From NCBI GenBank assembly GCA_003194525.1, contig NBIV01000024.1:62001-126000 (forward strand): 64,000 bases of DNA, written 5' to 3'. Below are positions 1 to 9,683 of this stretch, one piece after another (positions within the stretch are counted from its first letter, which is position 1; each line of letters begins with the position of its first letter). Position numbers and translations under genes: made by a program. The notes beneath the pieces are model-generated. The model saw nothing but the letters and a program-made list of their open reading frames with translations. It searched no databases and was not told the origin of the DNA. Source of the DNA: Gracilariopsis chorda. Taxonomy: Eukaryota > Rhodophyta > Florideophyceae > Gracilariales > Gracilariaceae.

Positions 1-28
1 CTAACCACATCACTCATTGTAAAACGTA

Positions 29-1777
29 CTACCGCCCTCTCCTCCTCCTTCCCCTTCCCCGCGATCGATCGATAAGTTCCCATCCAGAATCTACAATTTC
101 ACCCAGTCCATCCGGAAGTGACGTTCCTTTCCGCCCGTACGCCCTCAGTGCGTCACTCAGGAAAGCACTATCCCCTTTATTACCTTTGACAACCAGAGTC
201 CACGAAGTTCCTTTTCTTCCAGCCCGCCCTGTACGACCCACGCGATGAACATGCCATTCCCAGCTCTTGGCACAGCCATAGTTCACAACGTTTCGAACAT
301 CTTCAATATCCAGACCGCGCGCAGAGAGATCGGTTGTCACCAATAGTGGAAACTCTCCGCTGCGGAACATCTTCAACAACCCTTCGCGGTCCGCCGCGTC
401 GGTCTCCCCATGAATGCAAGCGGCGGCAATTCCCTTACGACGAATAGAATTGGCCACCGCAGCAGCGTCACCTCTAGTGCCACAGAAAACAATCACCAAT
501 CCTTCTTCTCTCATTCGGAGTATGGCATCAAGCAGCCAGGATATTCTCTCAGCATCGCTTAGAAACGAACGATACTTTTCAGTAACACTTTCATTCACCA
601 TCGCAGTTCCACCCGCCCCCTTAATTTCAACGCGCACCGGATCTCGCAAGATTTCTTCCGCGAACCCTCTAACCATCTTCGGAAAAGTTGCAGAGAACAG
701 CAAACGTTGAGAGTCTGGTCGCAGTTGAGATACAATGGCTCGCACTTGATCCGTAAAACCAAGGTCAAACATCCGATCTGCCTCATCCACCACGACAAAA
801 GAACACCTTGTCATACCACAAGCGCGCATCTTGAGCATGTCAATCAATCTACCGGGGGTGGCAACAAGCACCTCTGCTCCAGAATCTCGAATGCGCTTGA
901 ATTGCTCGTACTTCGCATGACCTCCTACCACGCACAAAACCCCAGGGCGAGCATCGAATCGGCGAAGAACGGACGTGATCTGCGTTGCAAGCTCGCGTGT
1001 AGGTGACAGTACTATAGCTACTGGGCCAGCGCCACGAGAGGAACTCCCAGACTGACGAGCTACATGAGACAAAAGTGGTATACCGTAAGCTGCAGTTTTA
1101 CCACTGCCGGTCTTGGCAATACCGACCATATCACGACCCGCTAATACCCCTGGAATGGCCACCTTCTGAATCGGTGTTGGTGTAGCGAAAGCATTGAGTA
1201 TAGCTGAAAGTAGAGGTTTCGGTAGCTCCAACGCTAGGTCTTCAAATGATACTAAAGGGAAAAAGCGTCCATTGTGAAGCGAAGCTCCTAAAAGTTGTAG
1301 TTGCACTTTCAGGTTTTCCGTGCCTAACTTGAGGCGAGGCAGAGGTTCATATCGGGACCAAGCTACTTTGGATAGTTGGACGTTGGAGTAGTCAATGGGT
1401 TTCAGCTTTAGATCACGCGCATGTTCGTTTTCATCTTCATTCTGTTGTTGTTCATCTCCAACTTGACCAGGTCTCCTGCGACGTAAGTTGACATCGTCGC
1501 TGTCACTATCGTGTTGTCTCACCTTTTGAACAAGGCTGTTTCTGTGTTTGGAGAGAGAGGGGCCTGAGCTATGAAGATTGTTCATAAATGCATCTAGAGT
1601 GTCTTCCTCGGGCGAAACGTTTGTAATTTCTGTTACACTCTCTTGAGTTTGAGAAATATCATCGGGCTTCGTGACTATGTTCGAAAACCTTTTAAGGTGC
1701 GATGGCCTTCTTTTCGTCGCTTCATCAGAATCGGAGTCATTTGTGAACATAGAAGGCGCCGGTCGCGCCCTCTTCAT
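29..1777 (-). CDS. DEAD-box ATP-dependent RNA helicase, DDX42-like
   Basis: The protein (582 aa, ATG at 1777) is an ATP-dependent RNA helicase. All core motifs are visible: AKTGSGKT (Walker A, about residue 217), PTRELA, TPGRLID, DEADRMFDLGF (DEAD box, about 329), SAT, ARGLDIEDV and HRVGRTGRAG. The combination GRDMVGIAKTGSGKTAA with DEADRMFD is typical of the DDX42/PRP5 group, which acts in spliceosome assembly in the nucleus. The N-terminal 150 residues are acidic and Ser/Asp-rich and the tail is a short RGRGRRRRGR basic stretch, both common in nuclear helicases. No intron is needed. The gene is divergent from agmatine deiminase. The subfamily is inferred; another DDX46/DDX42-type helicase is possible. 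Confidence 0.9.
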   Translation of the reverse strand: MKRARPAPSMFTNDSDSDEATKRRPSHLKRFSNIVTKPDDISQTQESVTEITNVSPEEDTLDAFMNNLHSSGPSLSKHRNSLVQKVRQHDSDSDDVNLRRRRPGQVGDEQQQNEDENEHARDLKLKPIDYSNVQLSKVAWSRYEPLPRLKLGTENLKVQLQLLGASLHNGRFFPLVSFEDLALELPKPLLSAILNAFATPTPIQKVAIPGVLAGRDMVGIAKTGSGKTAAYGIPLLSHVARQSGSSSRGAGPVAIVLSPTRELATQITSVLRRFDARPGVLCVVGGHAKYEQFKRIRDSGAEVLVATPGRLIDMLKMRACGMTRCSFVVVDEADRMFDLGFTDQVRAIVSQLRPDSQRLLFSATFPKMVRGFAEEILRDPVRVEIKGAGGTAMVNESVTEKYRSFLSDAERISWLLDAILRMREEGLVIVFCGTRGDAAAVANSIRRKGIAAACIHGETDAADREGLLKMFRSGEFPLLVTTDLSARGLDIEDVRNVVNYGCAKSWEWHVHRVGRTGRAGRKGTSWTLVVKGNKGDSAFLSDALRAYGRKGTSLPDGLGEIVDSGWELIDRSRGRGRRRRGR

Positions 1778-2330
1778 GGTAACTCATGAGACGCTTTCAA
1801 AACACACACCAGTGCCGTCAAATGGGCAGCTGAACCAGACAGCGGAAGTGTGCCGTATCAACTTGCAAGTCGGTAAAAACATGCCACACGCATTCCGGTG
1901 ATCGTCGCAAAAAACAAAAAGGCAGGGACATGCTCATTTCACAACAATTCCAAAACTGTGTAAATTTTGAAACTGGGGAGGATGGTCTCTTCTGTATGGC
2001 CCATCTCTAAAGAATGCAGTTTGAGATATTTGGAGGCAAAGCTCCAACTAAAGCATTTGCTCCTGGCCGGGAAGCGAATGCAGGGGTTCGGGAAGGTTTT
2101 CCTTGGGTACCGTCGTAGATGCCACATTTGCACTGTTTATGAAGGCGAAAGTCTCGCGAATGGTCTATATGTTGGGGACAAGGCGCGATGTGGAAAACGT
2201 TACTCATGAACACAGGGTGGCAGACGTCGAATGGCAATGTTTGCCATGACCCCTTCCTCCATTTCGTACTGAAAATTACATCACGGCGAATTCGGACGAC
2301 GCGGTAGAGGTGCATATCTGCGGGGAGACC
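1778..2330. other. Divergent intergenic spacer
   Basis: This 553-bp gap separates the divergent helicase and agmatine deiminase genes and should carry both promoters. Short open frames on both strands show no recognisable protein. I see no clear TATA box, repeat or RNA gene. Confidence 0.5.
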
Positions 2331-3491
2331 ATGAGCGAACAGGTTGGTGCAGTATGTCGCAAACTGCTACCAGATTGGGCCCCAATGAGCCGACTGCTAG
2401 TGGGATGGCCGCTGCGGGCGGATACATGGAGACATGGCGGAGGTCCAGCGCAAGAAAGTGTGATGCGATTTATAAAAAACGTTCTAATGCACACGACAGG
2501 CTTGAATGTAACGATTTTGGTGGGGGACGAAGATGAGGTTGAGGACATGAAAGCGTTACGGGACGACAACAAATGGGCTCAAGTGTATCTGCATAGCAAG
2601 CGACTGTCGGTAGAATATGTGTCGATGGACGACTGTTGGTTAAGAGATACGACGCCGTTGTTTGTGCGCAAGGTGCATGGGGAAGATATTGGATTGGAAG
2701 GAGTTTGTTTTCGGTTCAACGCTTGGGGAGGGGACAATGGTGGTTGTTACACGAGTTACGAACGGGATGCAAAAGTGGCAGGAATTGTATGCGACCGATA
2801 TAACGTTGAATCGCAACAAGCGGAGATGGTGTTGGAAGGCGGTTCAGTATGCTCGGACGGGGAGGGAACACTGTTGGTGACGGAAGAATGTGTACTCAAC
2901 GCGAACCGCAACGCCAAGATGAGCAAGTGCGAGATTGAGAACACGCTGCGTGACACGCTGGGCGTGACGAAGTTTATCTGGCTTCCTTTCGGAGCCGCTT
3001 TTGACTACGACACCGACGGGCATGTGGATAACATGGCCATCTTCATACGAAAGGGACATGTTCTGTTGTTATGGGCTGAGAAGGAGGAGTGTGAGGAACA
3101 ATGGCGAAGAAGTGAAGCTGCGTACGAAGTGTTGCAAAGCAGCACAGATGCGTGCGGCAACGCGTTGGTAGTTCACAAGGTGAGGGCGCCGCGGGCGCAA
3201 AGGCGGTCTGAAAGCGAGGCTGCCGGGGTGCAGGCTGTGTCAGGGTCGGTCGCAAGGGGCCGGTTAGAGGGGGAGAGACTCTGTGCCAGCTACGTCAACG
3301 TGGTGATCGCGGGCGAAAGCGTGTTTGCTCCGGCTTTTGGGGATGCGCAGGCGGATGCTCGGGCTGAACGAGAGCTCTGTGAGGCGTTTGCTGAGACGGG
3401 ACGGAAGATTGTTATGGTGCCTGCACGGGAGATAATTCTGGGTGGGGGCGGATTACATTGCCTCACTGCTGGGATTGGCGCGAAAAGCTGA
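2331..3491 (+). CDS. AIH: Agmatine deiminase (agmatine iminohydrolase)
   Basis: The enzyme hydrolyses agmatine to N-carbamoylputrescine and ammonia in the arginine decarboxylase route to putrescine. It is 386 aa from the ATG at 2331; the open frame extends back to 2310 only through a GTG. Family motifs are in order: DDCWLRDTTP, NAWGG, LEGGSV, TDGHVDN (catalytic His/Asp) and the C-terminal GGGGLHCLT, whose Cys at about 377 is the expected nucleophile. The length is close to the usual 370 residues. The excess is a low-complexity Arg/Ser/Gly stretch (about residues 281-315) just before the conserved SYVN strand. No targeting peptide is obvious. It converges with the CYSTM gene. Confidence 0.92.
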   Translation: MSEQVGAVCRKLLPDWAPMSRLLVGWPLRADTWRHGGGPAQESVMRFIKNVLMHTTGLNVTILVGDEDEVEDMKALRDDNKWAQVYLHSKRLSVEYVSMDDCWLRDTTPLFVRKVHGEDIGLEGVCFRFNAWGGDNGGCYTSYERDAKVAGIVCDRYNVESQQAEMVLEGGSVCSDGEGTLLVTEECVLNANRNAKMSKCEIENTLRDTLGVTKFIWLPFGAAFDYDTDGHVDNMAIFIRKGHVLLLWAEKEECEEQWRRSEAAYEVLQSSTDACGNALVVHKVRAPRAQRRSESEAAGVQAVSGSVARGRLEGERLCASYVNVVIAGESVFAPAFGDAQADARAERELCEAFAETGRKIVMVPAREIILGGGGLHCLTAGIGAKS

Positions 3492-3883
3492 TTGCAGCTG
3501 TATTCAGTGCTGTGTATTGTACATGTCGGTTTGGCGGGCCGTGTCGGCAAGTTGCGAAACGGGATGGCGCAGCTGCACGTAGCGTGAGCGAAGGGTACGC
3601 GCAAAGCGGTTCGAAGCAGTTTGAAACGAAAATGACAAAACCAAAGTGACGAAGCGAAAGCGACGAAGCGAAAGCGACGAAGCGAAAGCGCTGTGCATGC
3701 AGTGACATGACGGAGGTATAGGGATAACCGTTAGCTTGATAACAGAAGCGTGCGTGCAAACTCATTCAAAGCAAGCGCACAGGCAAAACCATTTATGAGG
3801 AAAGACAAGCACTTTACACACAGTTAGACAAATGACAGGGATAGTGGCCGCATGGACGCCACAAGCTACAGCTATATTCGGCT
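3492..3883. other. Convergent 3' spacer
   Basis: This 392-bp spacer lies between two convergent gene ends. It holds only a short 14-bp tandem repeat (3647-3688); the rest shows no gene. Confidence 0.5.
3647..3688. repeat. 14-bp tandem repeat, 3 copies
   Basis: Three back-to-back copies of a 14-bp unit (core GACGAAGCGAAAG) lie at 3647-3660, 3661-3674 and 3675-3688; only the first base of the first copy differs. Confidence 0.85.
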
Positions 3884-4424
3884 TTAGAAAAGAATGTCAC
3901 AAAAGACGCAACAGGCTAAACAAGCGGCGAGACCGGCAAGTACATTGGCGTTATTCTTCGAGTGTCCGTCGGAAGGCGGCGGCGGTTGATTAGAATAAGG
4001 CTGTTGCTCGCCCATATACACTGGCGGAGGCGGCTGCACATTCGGTTTGTAGTCCGCGGGTGGGACAGCGTCGGACGGGTACGAACCGGGCGGCGGGTAA
4101 GAGCCCGGGGGGGGGTATGAACCCGGGGGTGGGGGTGAGCCGGAGGGCGGATATGAACCGGGGGGCGGATATGAACCGGGGGAGGATGGTCGTGTGACGG
4201 ATAGGCTCCGGGCGGGGGGTAGTCTGAGTAGGGCGGGGCGCTGGCTGGATAGCCGGACGGCGGCGGTGGGACGGGCGGCGAGCCGTAGTCAGAAGAGGAC
4301 GGGTAATCTGGCGGTGGCGGCGGATGCTGACCCTGTTGTGTTGTGGCGGTTGGGGGGATGGTTAGTGTTGCTGTTGCGCGAGCGCGCGGTGGGTGTGCGG
4401 CGGTGGCGAGCAACTTACGGTCAT
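3884..4424 (-). CDS. CYSTM-type cysteine-rich membrane-anchor protein, two exons
   Basis: This small protein (about 151 aa) has a Pro/Gly/Tyr-rich head (repeats of the form GSYPPP) and ends in LAACLACCVFCDILF, the hallmark of the CYSTM module, a Cys-rich C-terminal membrane anchor of eukaryotic stress-tolerance proteins. The start is the ATG at 4424. The first two codons (Met-Thr) form exon 1 (4419-4424), followed by an 86-nt intron (4333-4418) with GTAAGT donor, CTAAC branch-like motif and AACAG acceptor. Exon 2 starts GQHPPPPP. One base appears to be missing in the C-run at 4178-4182 (five where six are needed): reading is consistent before and after it, and the exon total of 455 nt is one short of 456. 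This is either a homopolymer sequencing/assembly error or a real frameshift. CYSTM assignment is by the C-terminal motif only. Confidence 0.75.
4333..4418 (-). other. Spliceosomal intron in the CYSTM gene
   Basis: This 86-nt intron follows the second codon. The donor is GTAAGT, the branch-point-like motif CTAAC lies about 30 nt before the acceptor, and the acceptor is AACAG. Without it the Met start cannot reach the Pro-rich frame. Confidence 0.75.
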
Positions 4425-4696
4425 TTTGGGCTGCGGGGCGTGGTGGCGGGCGTAGCGCAGCAAACGGGTTGGCGCGACGAGGCGCTGATGCAGAGCTCGA
4501 CCGATAGGCGTTGACGACGGTCGGGGGCGGCGTGCGACTTTGTACTACCTCAACAGGCAACACGCACAGTTTGAGACTTCAACTTTGAGTGCGTTGCCAG
4601 GCGCGTGCATTCTCGCCACCTCCAGCAATGCGTCGTACACGTCATCCAAACTTTGAAACGATTCTCCGCCGCAAGCACTTACATCCACCCAGCTGT

Positions 4697-4732
4697 ACGC
4701 GTAGCACGCGTAGCACGCGTAGCACGCGTAGC
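4697..4732. repeat. 9-bp tandem repeat (ACGCGTAGC)x4 flanked by CAGCTG
   Basis: Four exact copies of ACGCGTAGC are bounded on each side by the palindrome CAGCTG (4690-4695 and 4733-4738). Confidence 0.9.
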
Positions 4733-5145
4733 CAGCTGCACACGTGCAATGCGTGCCACCGTAAGGCGAGGTAACCCGAGGCGCTTGCTGACGTTGGTAG
4801 GCGACGTCAGCTGCGGGCGTGGAAGGTTCGACGGCGCCTGACGAGAGGCACGCATGTTGGGCGGGTAACGACGAAACTTATACGAAGGGTTCAACCTTAG
4901 GAGCGGCGACCAAACTTCACCCGTCGCGCGTCTGCTTATAATTACTCAGGGCGCTCGCTGATGATTCGTCAAGCCCACATCGCGCCCGTCGCTCTCAGGT
5001 GTGCCGCATTATAGAGGCTGTGTGAAATTGCATTGGTCCACAATCTCGCTTTCCACACAACTGTCCCACCTCGGCCGTCTTGCGTGCTCGCTCGCAAGTG
5101 CACCCTAATCTGCAACAAGAGCGTTTTCGCAATCTGGTACGAAGG

Positions 5146-5218
5146 TATCGTTGGTACAGTAGTTTACCAACGGTAGACGCCAGCACAAGGGTTATTGCCT
5201 TTGCTTGTACCGTTGGTA
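5146..5218. promoter_or_regulatory. Cluster of TACCAACGGTA-type motifs
   Basis: TATCGTTGGTA (5146-5156), TACCAACGGTA (5165-5175) and TACCGTTGGTA (5208-5218, the exact reverse complement) sit within 73 bp. The same 11-mer recurs at 9641-9651. AACGG is the core of Myb-type sites, so a regulatory role is possible but unproven. Confidence 0.35.
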
Positions 5219-5730
5219 GTTTAGACTGCGGTATGCCGCGAGCGGTAGGCGTCGTTTGTGTGGTGCGCACTCGAAGAAGCCTTACGCTTTGTGTAAGCGG
5301 GCAACAATACACGCGTGCGCCTGAAAGCGTATCGTTTGACGTCATGATGCGCGTTCGCTGCGCGTGGCATGTGCGCAATGTCAGCATTCACTGCATGCAA
5401 CCAAAAAGGCGACAAAAGAAAAGGTGCAAAGGTTACGTAATGTGGTGCCACCGGTGCAAGCAAAGAAGCGACAAGAAAACACACTCACAATCATATATAT
5501 CACACAAGACTAATAGCAGCGAATAGCGGCGAAAAAAAAAAAAACAGGTTAAAGGGTTACTGTACAAAACACACCCGTCATAACTGTACCTTCCAAGAGT
5601 GCAATGTGTGTTAGCCATTTCTCCACATCCAACCCGCAGCGTCCACCCTTCACTGACCCCGTTTCTCCGCCCCTAAGCTTTCTACCCTCGGTATATTCGC
5701 CCCCAATGCACCCCTTCGACAGCCACAATT

Positions 5731-6732
5731 CTACTGAGTTACTCGAAGTCGGAATTGCAGTACCTCCTCACTCACCACCGTCTCAATCAACACCACGCGA
5801 CCCACTTCAATGACGTTATCGCCATCACCAGCGGCATTCGGCCACCACAGCAGTCTACTGTGTCTCTCACAACTTCGCAGCTTATCAATACTAGTTTGCA
5901 TAAATCCCAGACGAATGTGTGATCCGCGATTACTGAACTGGTACAACTCCAATCTCAACAGCTTGTCATCCACGCCGGCAGTCACAGCAGTCAAGTCCCT
6001 CGTCATAGGTTGAAATCGTTTCTGTTCCCGTGACAGCACTTCTGACCGATACACGGGTGTGTAATCGCCCGACTGCAGCTGTCTAGACAGCACGTAGAAC
6101 ACGCGATGGTGTCGTTTCGTACTAGAGCCCATGTCAAGGTTGAGAATCAAGCGCGCACACTTTTCATTCGCGCGAATCGCATCCGCAGACACGATGATTT
6201 TGCCAGGTTGCATCACTCTAGATTCGCCCAATGCCATTTCCTTCCTCAGCAACGGCTCGGCAATGATGTCCTCCAACGTGCACTGAGCGGCGCCAACAAA
6301 CGTCTGGTCCTCAATGTGCTCGCTCTTACTTCGCCTGTCAAACAGCTCCACGCGAAGAATCTTCTGTCTGTCGCGTTCGGTGGCGCAGCAAACCTTGAGC
6401 TTTGTGACGAACCGAATATACTCATCGTACAACACCGTCTCCGTGCGTCCTATGAGCTCCCAGGGCGCGTTAGGCGCCTCGCTGTAGAGGAATACGGCAA
6501 AAGGTCGCGCCTGACGGAATGGCAAAAGACGTAGCGGTACGTGCAGTTCGCGACATTCCAGACTGAGTTCGAGTGGATAGCGCGTTTCCAACGCCTTGAG
6601 AAAGGCCGGTTGTTGCAGATTGGCGGTTGTGCCGAGCATGAGACGACTGCTCTTGGGGTACTGTAAACGGATGCTCGTCAGCTCATCGTCGTCGAGGAAG
6701 GAGTCATGCGACATGGCGGCTTCTAAACCCAT
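5731..6732 (-). CDS. Copine-like tandem C2-domain protein lacking vWA
   Basis: The 333-aa protein aligns by eye with the N-terminal C2A-C2B part of copines, Ca2+-dependent phospholipid-binding adaptors. C2A spans about residues 50-170 (RPFAVFLYSE, ELIGRTE, FVGAAQCTLEDI) and C2B about 172-285 (GKIIVSADAI, PVYRSEVL, RLELYQF, GSHIRLGFMQTSIDKL), followed by the copine linker-like GRVVLIETVVSEE. The vWA domain that makes up the second half of copines (about 530 aa) is absent and the frame simply stops. Aspartates that bind Ca2+ in copines are replaced (KSDPF-like motifs read QARPF and TKRHHRVF; the D-x-D loop reads QFSNRGSH), so Ca2+ binding is doubtful. ATG 6732 is used; ATG 6714 is an alternative. 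The gene is divergent from RecQ. Confidence 0.75.
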   Translation of the reverse strand: MGLEAAMSHDSFLDDDELTSIRLQYPKSSRLMLGTTANLQQPAFLKALETRYPLELSLECRELHVPLRLLPFRQARPFAVFLYSEAPNAPWELIGRTETVLYDEYIRFVTKLKVCCATERDRQKILRVELFDRRSKSEHIEDQTFVGAAQCTLEDIIAEPLLRKEMALGESRVMQPGKIIVSADAIRANEKCARLILNLDMGSSTKRHHRVFYVLSRQLQSGDYTPVYRSEVLSREQKRFQPMTRDLTAVTAGVDDKLLRLELYQFSNRGSHIRLGFMQTSIDKLRSCERHSRLLWWPNAAGDGDNVIEVGRVVLIETVVSEEVLQFRLRVTQ

Positions 6733-7235
6733 ACGGACAAACGCAGAGGCGACGGTGGCGAGGAGACGGTTGGTGGCAAAAGAAGCGTGGCGGATGTCGG
6801 TGTGAGAGTGAGGAGCGGCGACGCTGTTGAAGGGTTGTGAGACGAGCAGCAGTGGCTGTGGCTCAACGCTGGTTTTGTATTAGATGGGCGCAGGTGAACG
6901 CTGGATCGTGTTATCGGTGCTGCTGCGCTGCGTTTGGCGGCGCGAATTGCACGCGCCACGTACGCACGCCGACATTCCCTGACGCGCACCCGGGGCGCAC
7001 TTTCCTTCCGCGTAAGGAAAGGCACTGACGCGGCTGACATACGGCACCGGTGCGAGCGCCACAGTGCGTTGCCAGTTTGGTCGCGCTCAGAGGCTCTGAG
7101 TGCGCGGCGCGGACATGGCTTTTTGGCGCTGCACCGGGAAAAGAATGAAAAGTAATTTAAAAACAAATCCGGTAGAAAGATTGCTCTTTGAGCGACCCCA
7201 AAATCGTGCACAATGCACAAGATACATTTGTGTCC
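6733..7235. other. Divergent spacer between copine-like and RecQ genes
   Basis: About 500 bp of GC-rich sequence that should contain both promoters. The open frames crossing it on the minus strand are compositional shadows. No repeat or RNA gene was seen. Confidence 0.5.
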
Positions 7236-9524
7236 ATGTCCATATGTAGAAACGGCCTGAGAGCACAACGACGAGCGCGCGCTGCGCCGCCATGCCGAAT
7301 GCCCGCCGACGACCGCCATCGCGATGAGCGCTCGTCGCACCACCGCGCAGGCGCGGTGGAGCACGACGAGCTCGTGGCGCGCCTTTCCCAACGGGTAGTG
7401 CACAAACGTCGCCAGGTCGCCGACGCCCATCGTCGTCTGACCCGCCTGTCCTCCGAACTGGCCTCTCTAGAAAAGCGTCTCGCTGACCGCCAAAAGCTGC
7501 TCAAGCGACGTGCCGACGCCGCCTTCAACTGGCTCAAGCCCTGCCCATGGGATCGCCGTCTCAAACAAGCCACGGATGCCTTCGGGATTTCCTCCTTCCG
7601 CCCGCTCCAACCCCACGCTCTCAACGCCACGCTCATGGCTCGAGACGTCTTCGCCATACTGCCCACTGGCGCGGGGAAGAGCCTTATTTACCAGCTTGCT
7701 GCTGTTGTTGACGCTGGTCTCACTCTCGTTGTTTCACCCTTGCTCTCTCTCTCAATGGACCAGCGTGCCGCGCTTAGGGGCTATCACATCCGCGCTGAAT
7801 GCCTCCATTCCGAGATCACCAAGCAACAGCAAAAAGCCATTTATAGCCATTTCATTCCTTCCGACGCTTTCGCAGCTTCTTCTAAACACCCGCGGAAGAA
7901 ATGGTCACGCGAACAACCCTGGTGTCCGGACGACGTTGAACCGCTGGTGTTATTCGTCACCCCGGAGCAAGTGGCGCGTTCAAAGCGCCTGCTTTCACGT
8001 CTGGAGATCCTGTATGAAAATGGTCATCTATCGCGCATCTGCATCGATGAAGCGCATTGTTGTTCTTCATGGGGTCATGATTTTCGACATGACTATAGAA
8101 AGCTTGCTATACTCCGTCGCCAATGCCCTTCCACTCCCATTCTTGCACTCACTGCTACTTGCGATCCAAACACTGTGGAAGATGTTTGCAATGTTCTTGA
8201 AATGAAACACCCTGTCATCTTCAGAGGCAGCATAGACAGACCCAACTTGTTTTACGAAGTCAGACAGAAAGCAGACACTGACAAAGTCGTCATTCAGGAC
8301 ATTGCGTCATGGCTGAAAACAGAATTCAAAGGTCAGTGTGGCATCATCTATGTACTATCCAGAAAAGAAGCCCACACCTACGCCACACAATTGGCTCAAC
8401 TCGGCACAGATACTGATTGTTATCATAGTGACATGGACATCACACACCGCAACGCTGTTCATCGTCAATGGAGTGATAACAAACTCCAAGTCGTTGTCGC
8501 CACAATTGCTTTCGGACTCGGCATTGATCACCCACACGTTCGCTTCATCATTCACGCTACAATCGCTACCAGTCTGGAGGCGTACTATCAAGAAAGTGGC
8601 CGCGCAGGACGTGATGGACTTCCAGCAAAATGTATTGTCTTGCAAAAGCCCAAAGACTTTGCTAGAATGAGCGCGTTCGTTGCTGACAAGGGACAATCTC
8701 GTATAAGAAAGCTGTACGCCATGTACGAGTACGCATGTTCGAGGGGTCTACATAGCCGCCATTTGTGCAGACGCCAGCTTATTGCCAAAGCGTTCGGTGA
8801 TACAGCACCAAACAGGACACAAGAACAACTGGCTACATGTTGCGATCTGTGTGCGGCAAGATGCGGCGCTGTGGAATCGTCCGTGGTGTCCATCGACGTA
8901 TCCTATATCGCAAGAGACTTGTTGAGCATGATCGAGCTTTATGTGGAACAGTATCCGGACAAAAAGACAACTATTCTCAAATTTGCAACCGACTGGGGAA
9001 AGAATTCAAAATCGAAGGCTCAAAGATCCAAAAGCGACCGATCGTCAATGGCGAAGTTAGTTGATGTGAATACAAGGGTGGAGATTCTTGTGCAGTTAGT
9101 CCTCTCTGGCGCTTTACAAGAGACTCATAGACATTCTAGCTACAGCATGCAGGCGTATGTTACTACCAATGATGTGCAAGCTGCGCTTCGAAGACGTAGT
9201 ATTGATGTAACACTTTGGAAGAAAGACGCAGAGCGCCTCTTGGCCGCAAAGAGTTATCTCAAGACAGAAAGAAGTGACGAAGGAATGGAAAAGCTTCCTG
9301 GTGATGACAAAGAGTTAAGTATGGTAGATATGTTGATGAAGAAGCATGATGACAGCGAAGTGGTCGTGATTGATGATAGTGATGAATCAATCATTGACGG
9401 TAGTGGTACAAACTTCCTGGAACACTCTGGTGACTCAGGAAACAGAAGTCCGCGTGTCGACTGCCAGCTAGATATAGCGCCGAATAAAGGCAAAAAGAGA
9501 AAGCGCAATGACCTAGAACGATGA
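7236..9524 (+). CDS. RecQ-family 3'-5' DNA helicase (RECQ1-like)
   Basis: The protein (762 aa from ATG 7236; ATG 7299 is an equally good start) unwinds DNA in repair and recombination. Motifs in order are: a coiled-coil-like N terminus (ELASLEKRLADRQKLL), the Q-motif region SSFRPLQ, LPTGAGKSL (Walker A, about residue 142), DEAHC with the RecQ aromatic loop SSWGHDFRHDY (about 271), ALTATC, YHSDMD, ATIAFGLGIDHPHVR and QESGRAGRDG (about 455). The RecQ-Ct zinc-binding cysteines follow (C-R-R ... C-C-D-L-C, about 510-540), then a winged-helix region. The coiled coil before the helicase and the absence of an HRDC domain fit RECQ1 best. The C terminus is acidic then basic (GKKRKRN, a likely nuclear signal). 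No intron is seen. Confidence 0.93.
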   Translation: MSICRNGLRAQRRARAAPPCRMPADDRHRDERSSHHRAGAVEHDELVARLSQRVVHKRRQVADAHRRLTRLSSELASLEKRLADRQKLLKRRADAAFNWLKPCPWDRRLKQATDAFGISSFRPLQPHALNATLMARDVFAILPTGAGKSLIYQLAAVVDAGLTLVVSPLLSLSMDQRAALRGYHIRAECLHSEITKQQQKAIYSHFIPSDAFAASSKHPRKKWSREQPWCPDDVEPLVLFVTPEQVARSKRLLSRLEILYENGHLSRICIDEAHCCSSWGHDFRHDYRKLAILRRQCPSTPILALTATCDPNTVEDVCNVLEMKHPVIFRGSIDRPNLFYEVRQKADTDKVVIQDIASWLKTEFKGQCGIIYVLSRKEAHTYATQLAQLGTDTDCYHSDMDITHRNAVHRQWSDNKLQVVVATIAFGLGIDHPHVRFIIHATIATSLEAYYQESGRAGRDGLPAKCIVLQKPKDFARMSAFVADKGQSRIRKLYAMYEYACSRGLHSRHLCRRQLIAKAFGDTAPNRTQEQLATCCDLCAARCGAVESSVVSIDVSYIARDLLSMIELYVEQYPDKKTTILKFATDWGKNSKSKAQRSKSDRSSMAKLVDVNTRVEILVQLVLSGALQETHRHSSYSMQAYVTTNDVQAALRRRSIDVTLWKKDAERLLAAKSYLKTERSDEGMEKLPGDDKELSMVDMLMKKHDDSEVVVIDDSDESIIDGSGTNFLEHSGDSGNRSPRVDCQLDIAPNKGKKRKRNDLER

Positions 9525-9640
9525 TCGTTTAGCAGTCTACCATTCAGTTAGATACAACTAAATGCCCGTTCTTGTGCTGTGTCAGAAGCGGGCGGCGCGA
9601 CCGGAAGGAAGAAGTACAATTTTTTTCTGAGCAGTACCGG

Positions 9641-9683
9641 TACCAACGGTAGCCGCTAGCAGTCGCTAACCCTTTAACCGTTA
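9641..9683. promoter_or_regulatory. Composite intergenic motif TACCAACGGTA + CTAACCCTTTAACC
   Basis: An exact copy of TACCAACGGTA (9641-9651) is followed within 15 bp by CTAACCCTTTAACCGTTAC (9665-9683), about 120 bp past the RecQ stop. Similar pairs occur at 5146-5560 and 18006-18045. Function unknown. Confidence 0.35.

Larger units (their letters stand above)
4425..5730. other. Spacer upstream of the CYSTM gene, with small repeats
   Basis: No convincing gene lies in these 1.3 kb. They hold the 4 x 9-bp tandem at 4697-4732, a group of TACCAACGGTA-type motifs at 5146-5218 and an AAAGGGTTA element at 5547-5560. The 148-aa open frame at 5080-5526 resembles no family I know. Confidence 0.5.

Noticed and set aside
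3916-4563. 215-codon frame taken as one gene
   Set aside because: Its N-terminal part is upstream plus intron sequence and its C-terminal part is out of the CYSTM frame.
7188-7235. Upstream extensions of RecQ and several other genes (also 2310, 15719, 18290, 26438, 33122)
   Set aside because: These extensions begin with non-ATG codons; internal ATGs give better starts.
6723-7666. 235- and 169-codon minus-strand frames opposite RecQ
   Set aside because: Antisense shadows of the RecQ start and its promoter; Arg/Ser-rich without motifs.
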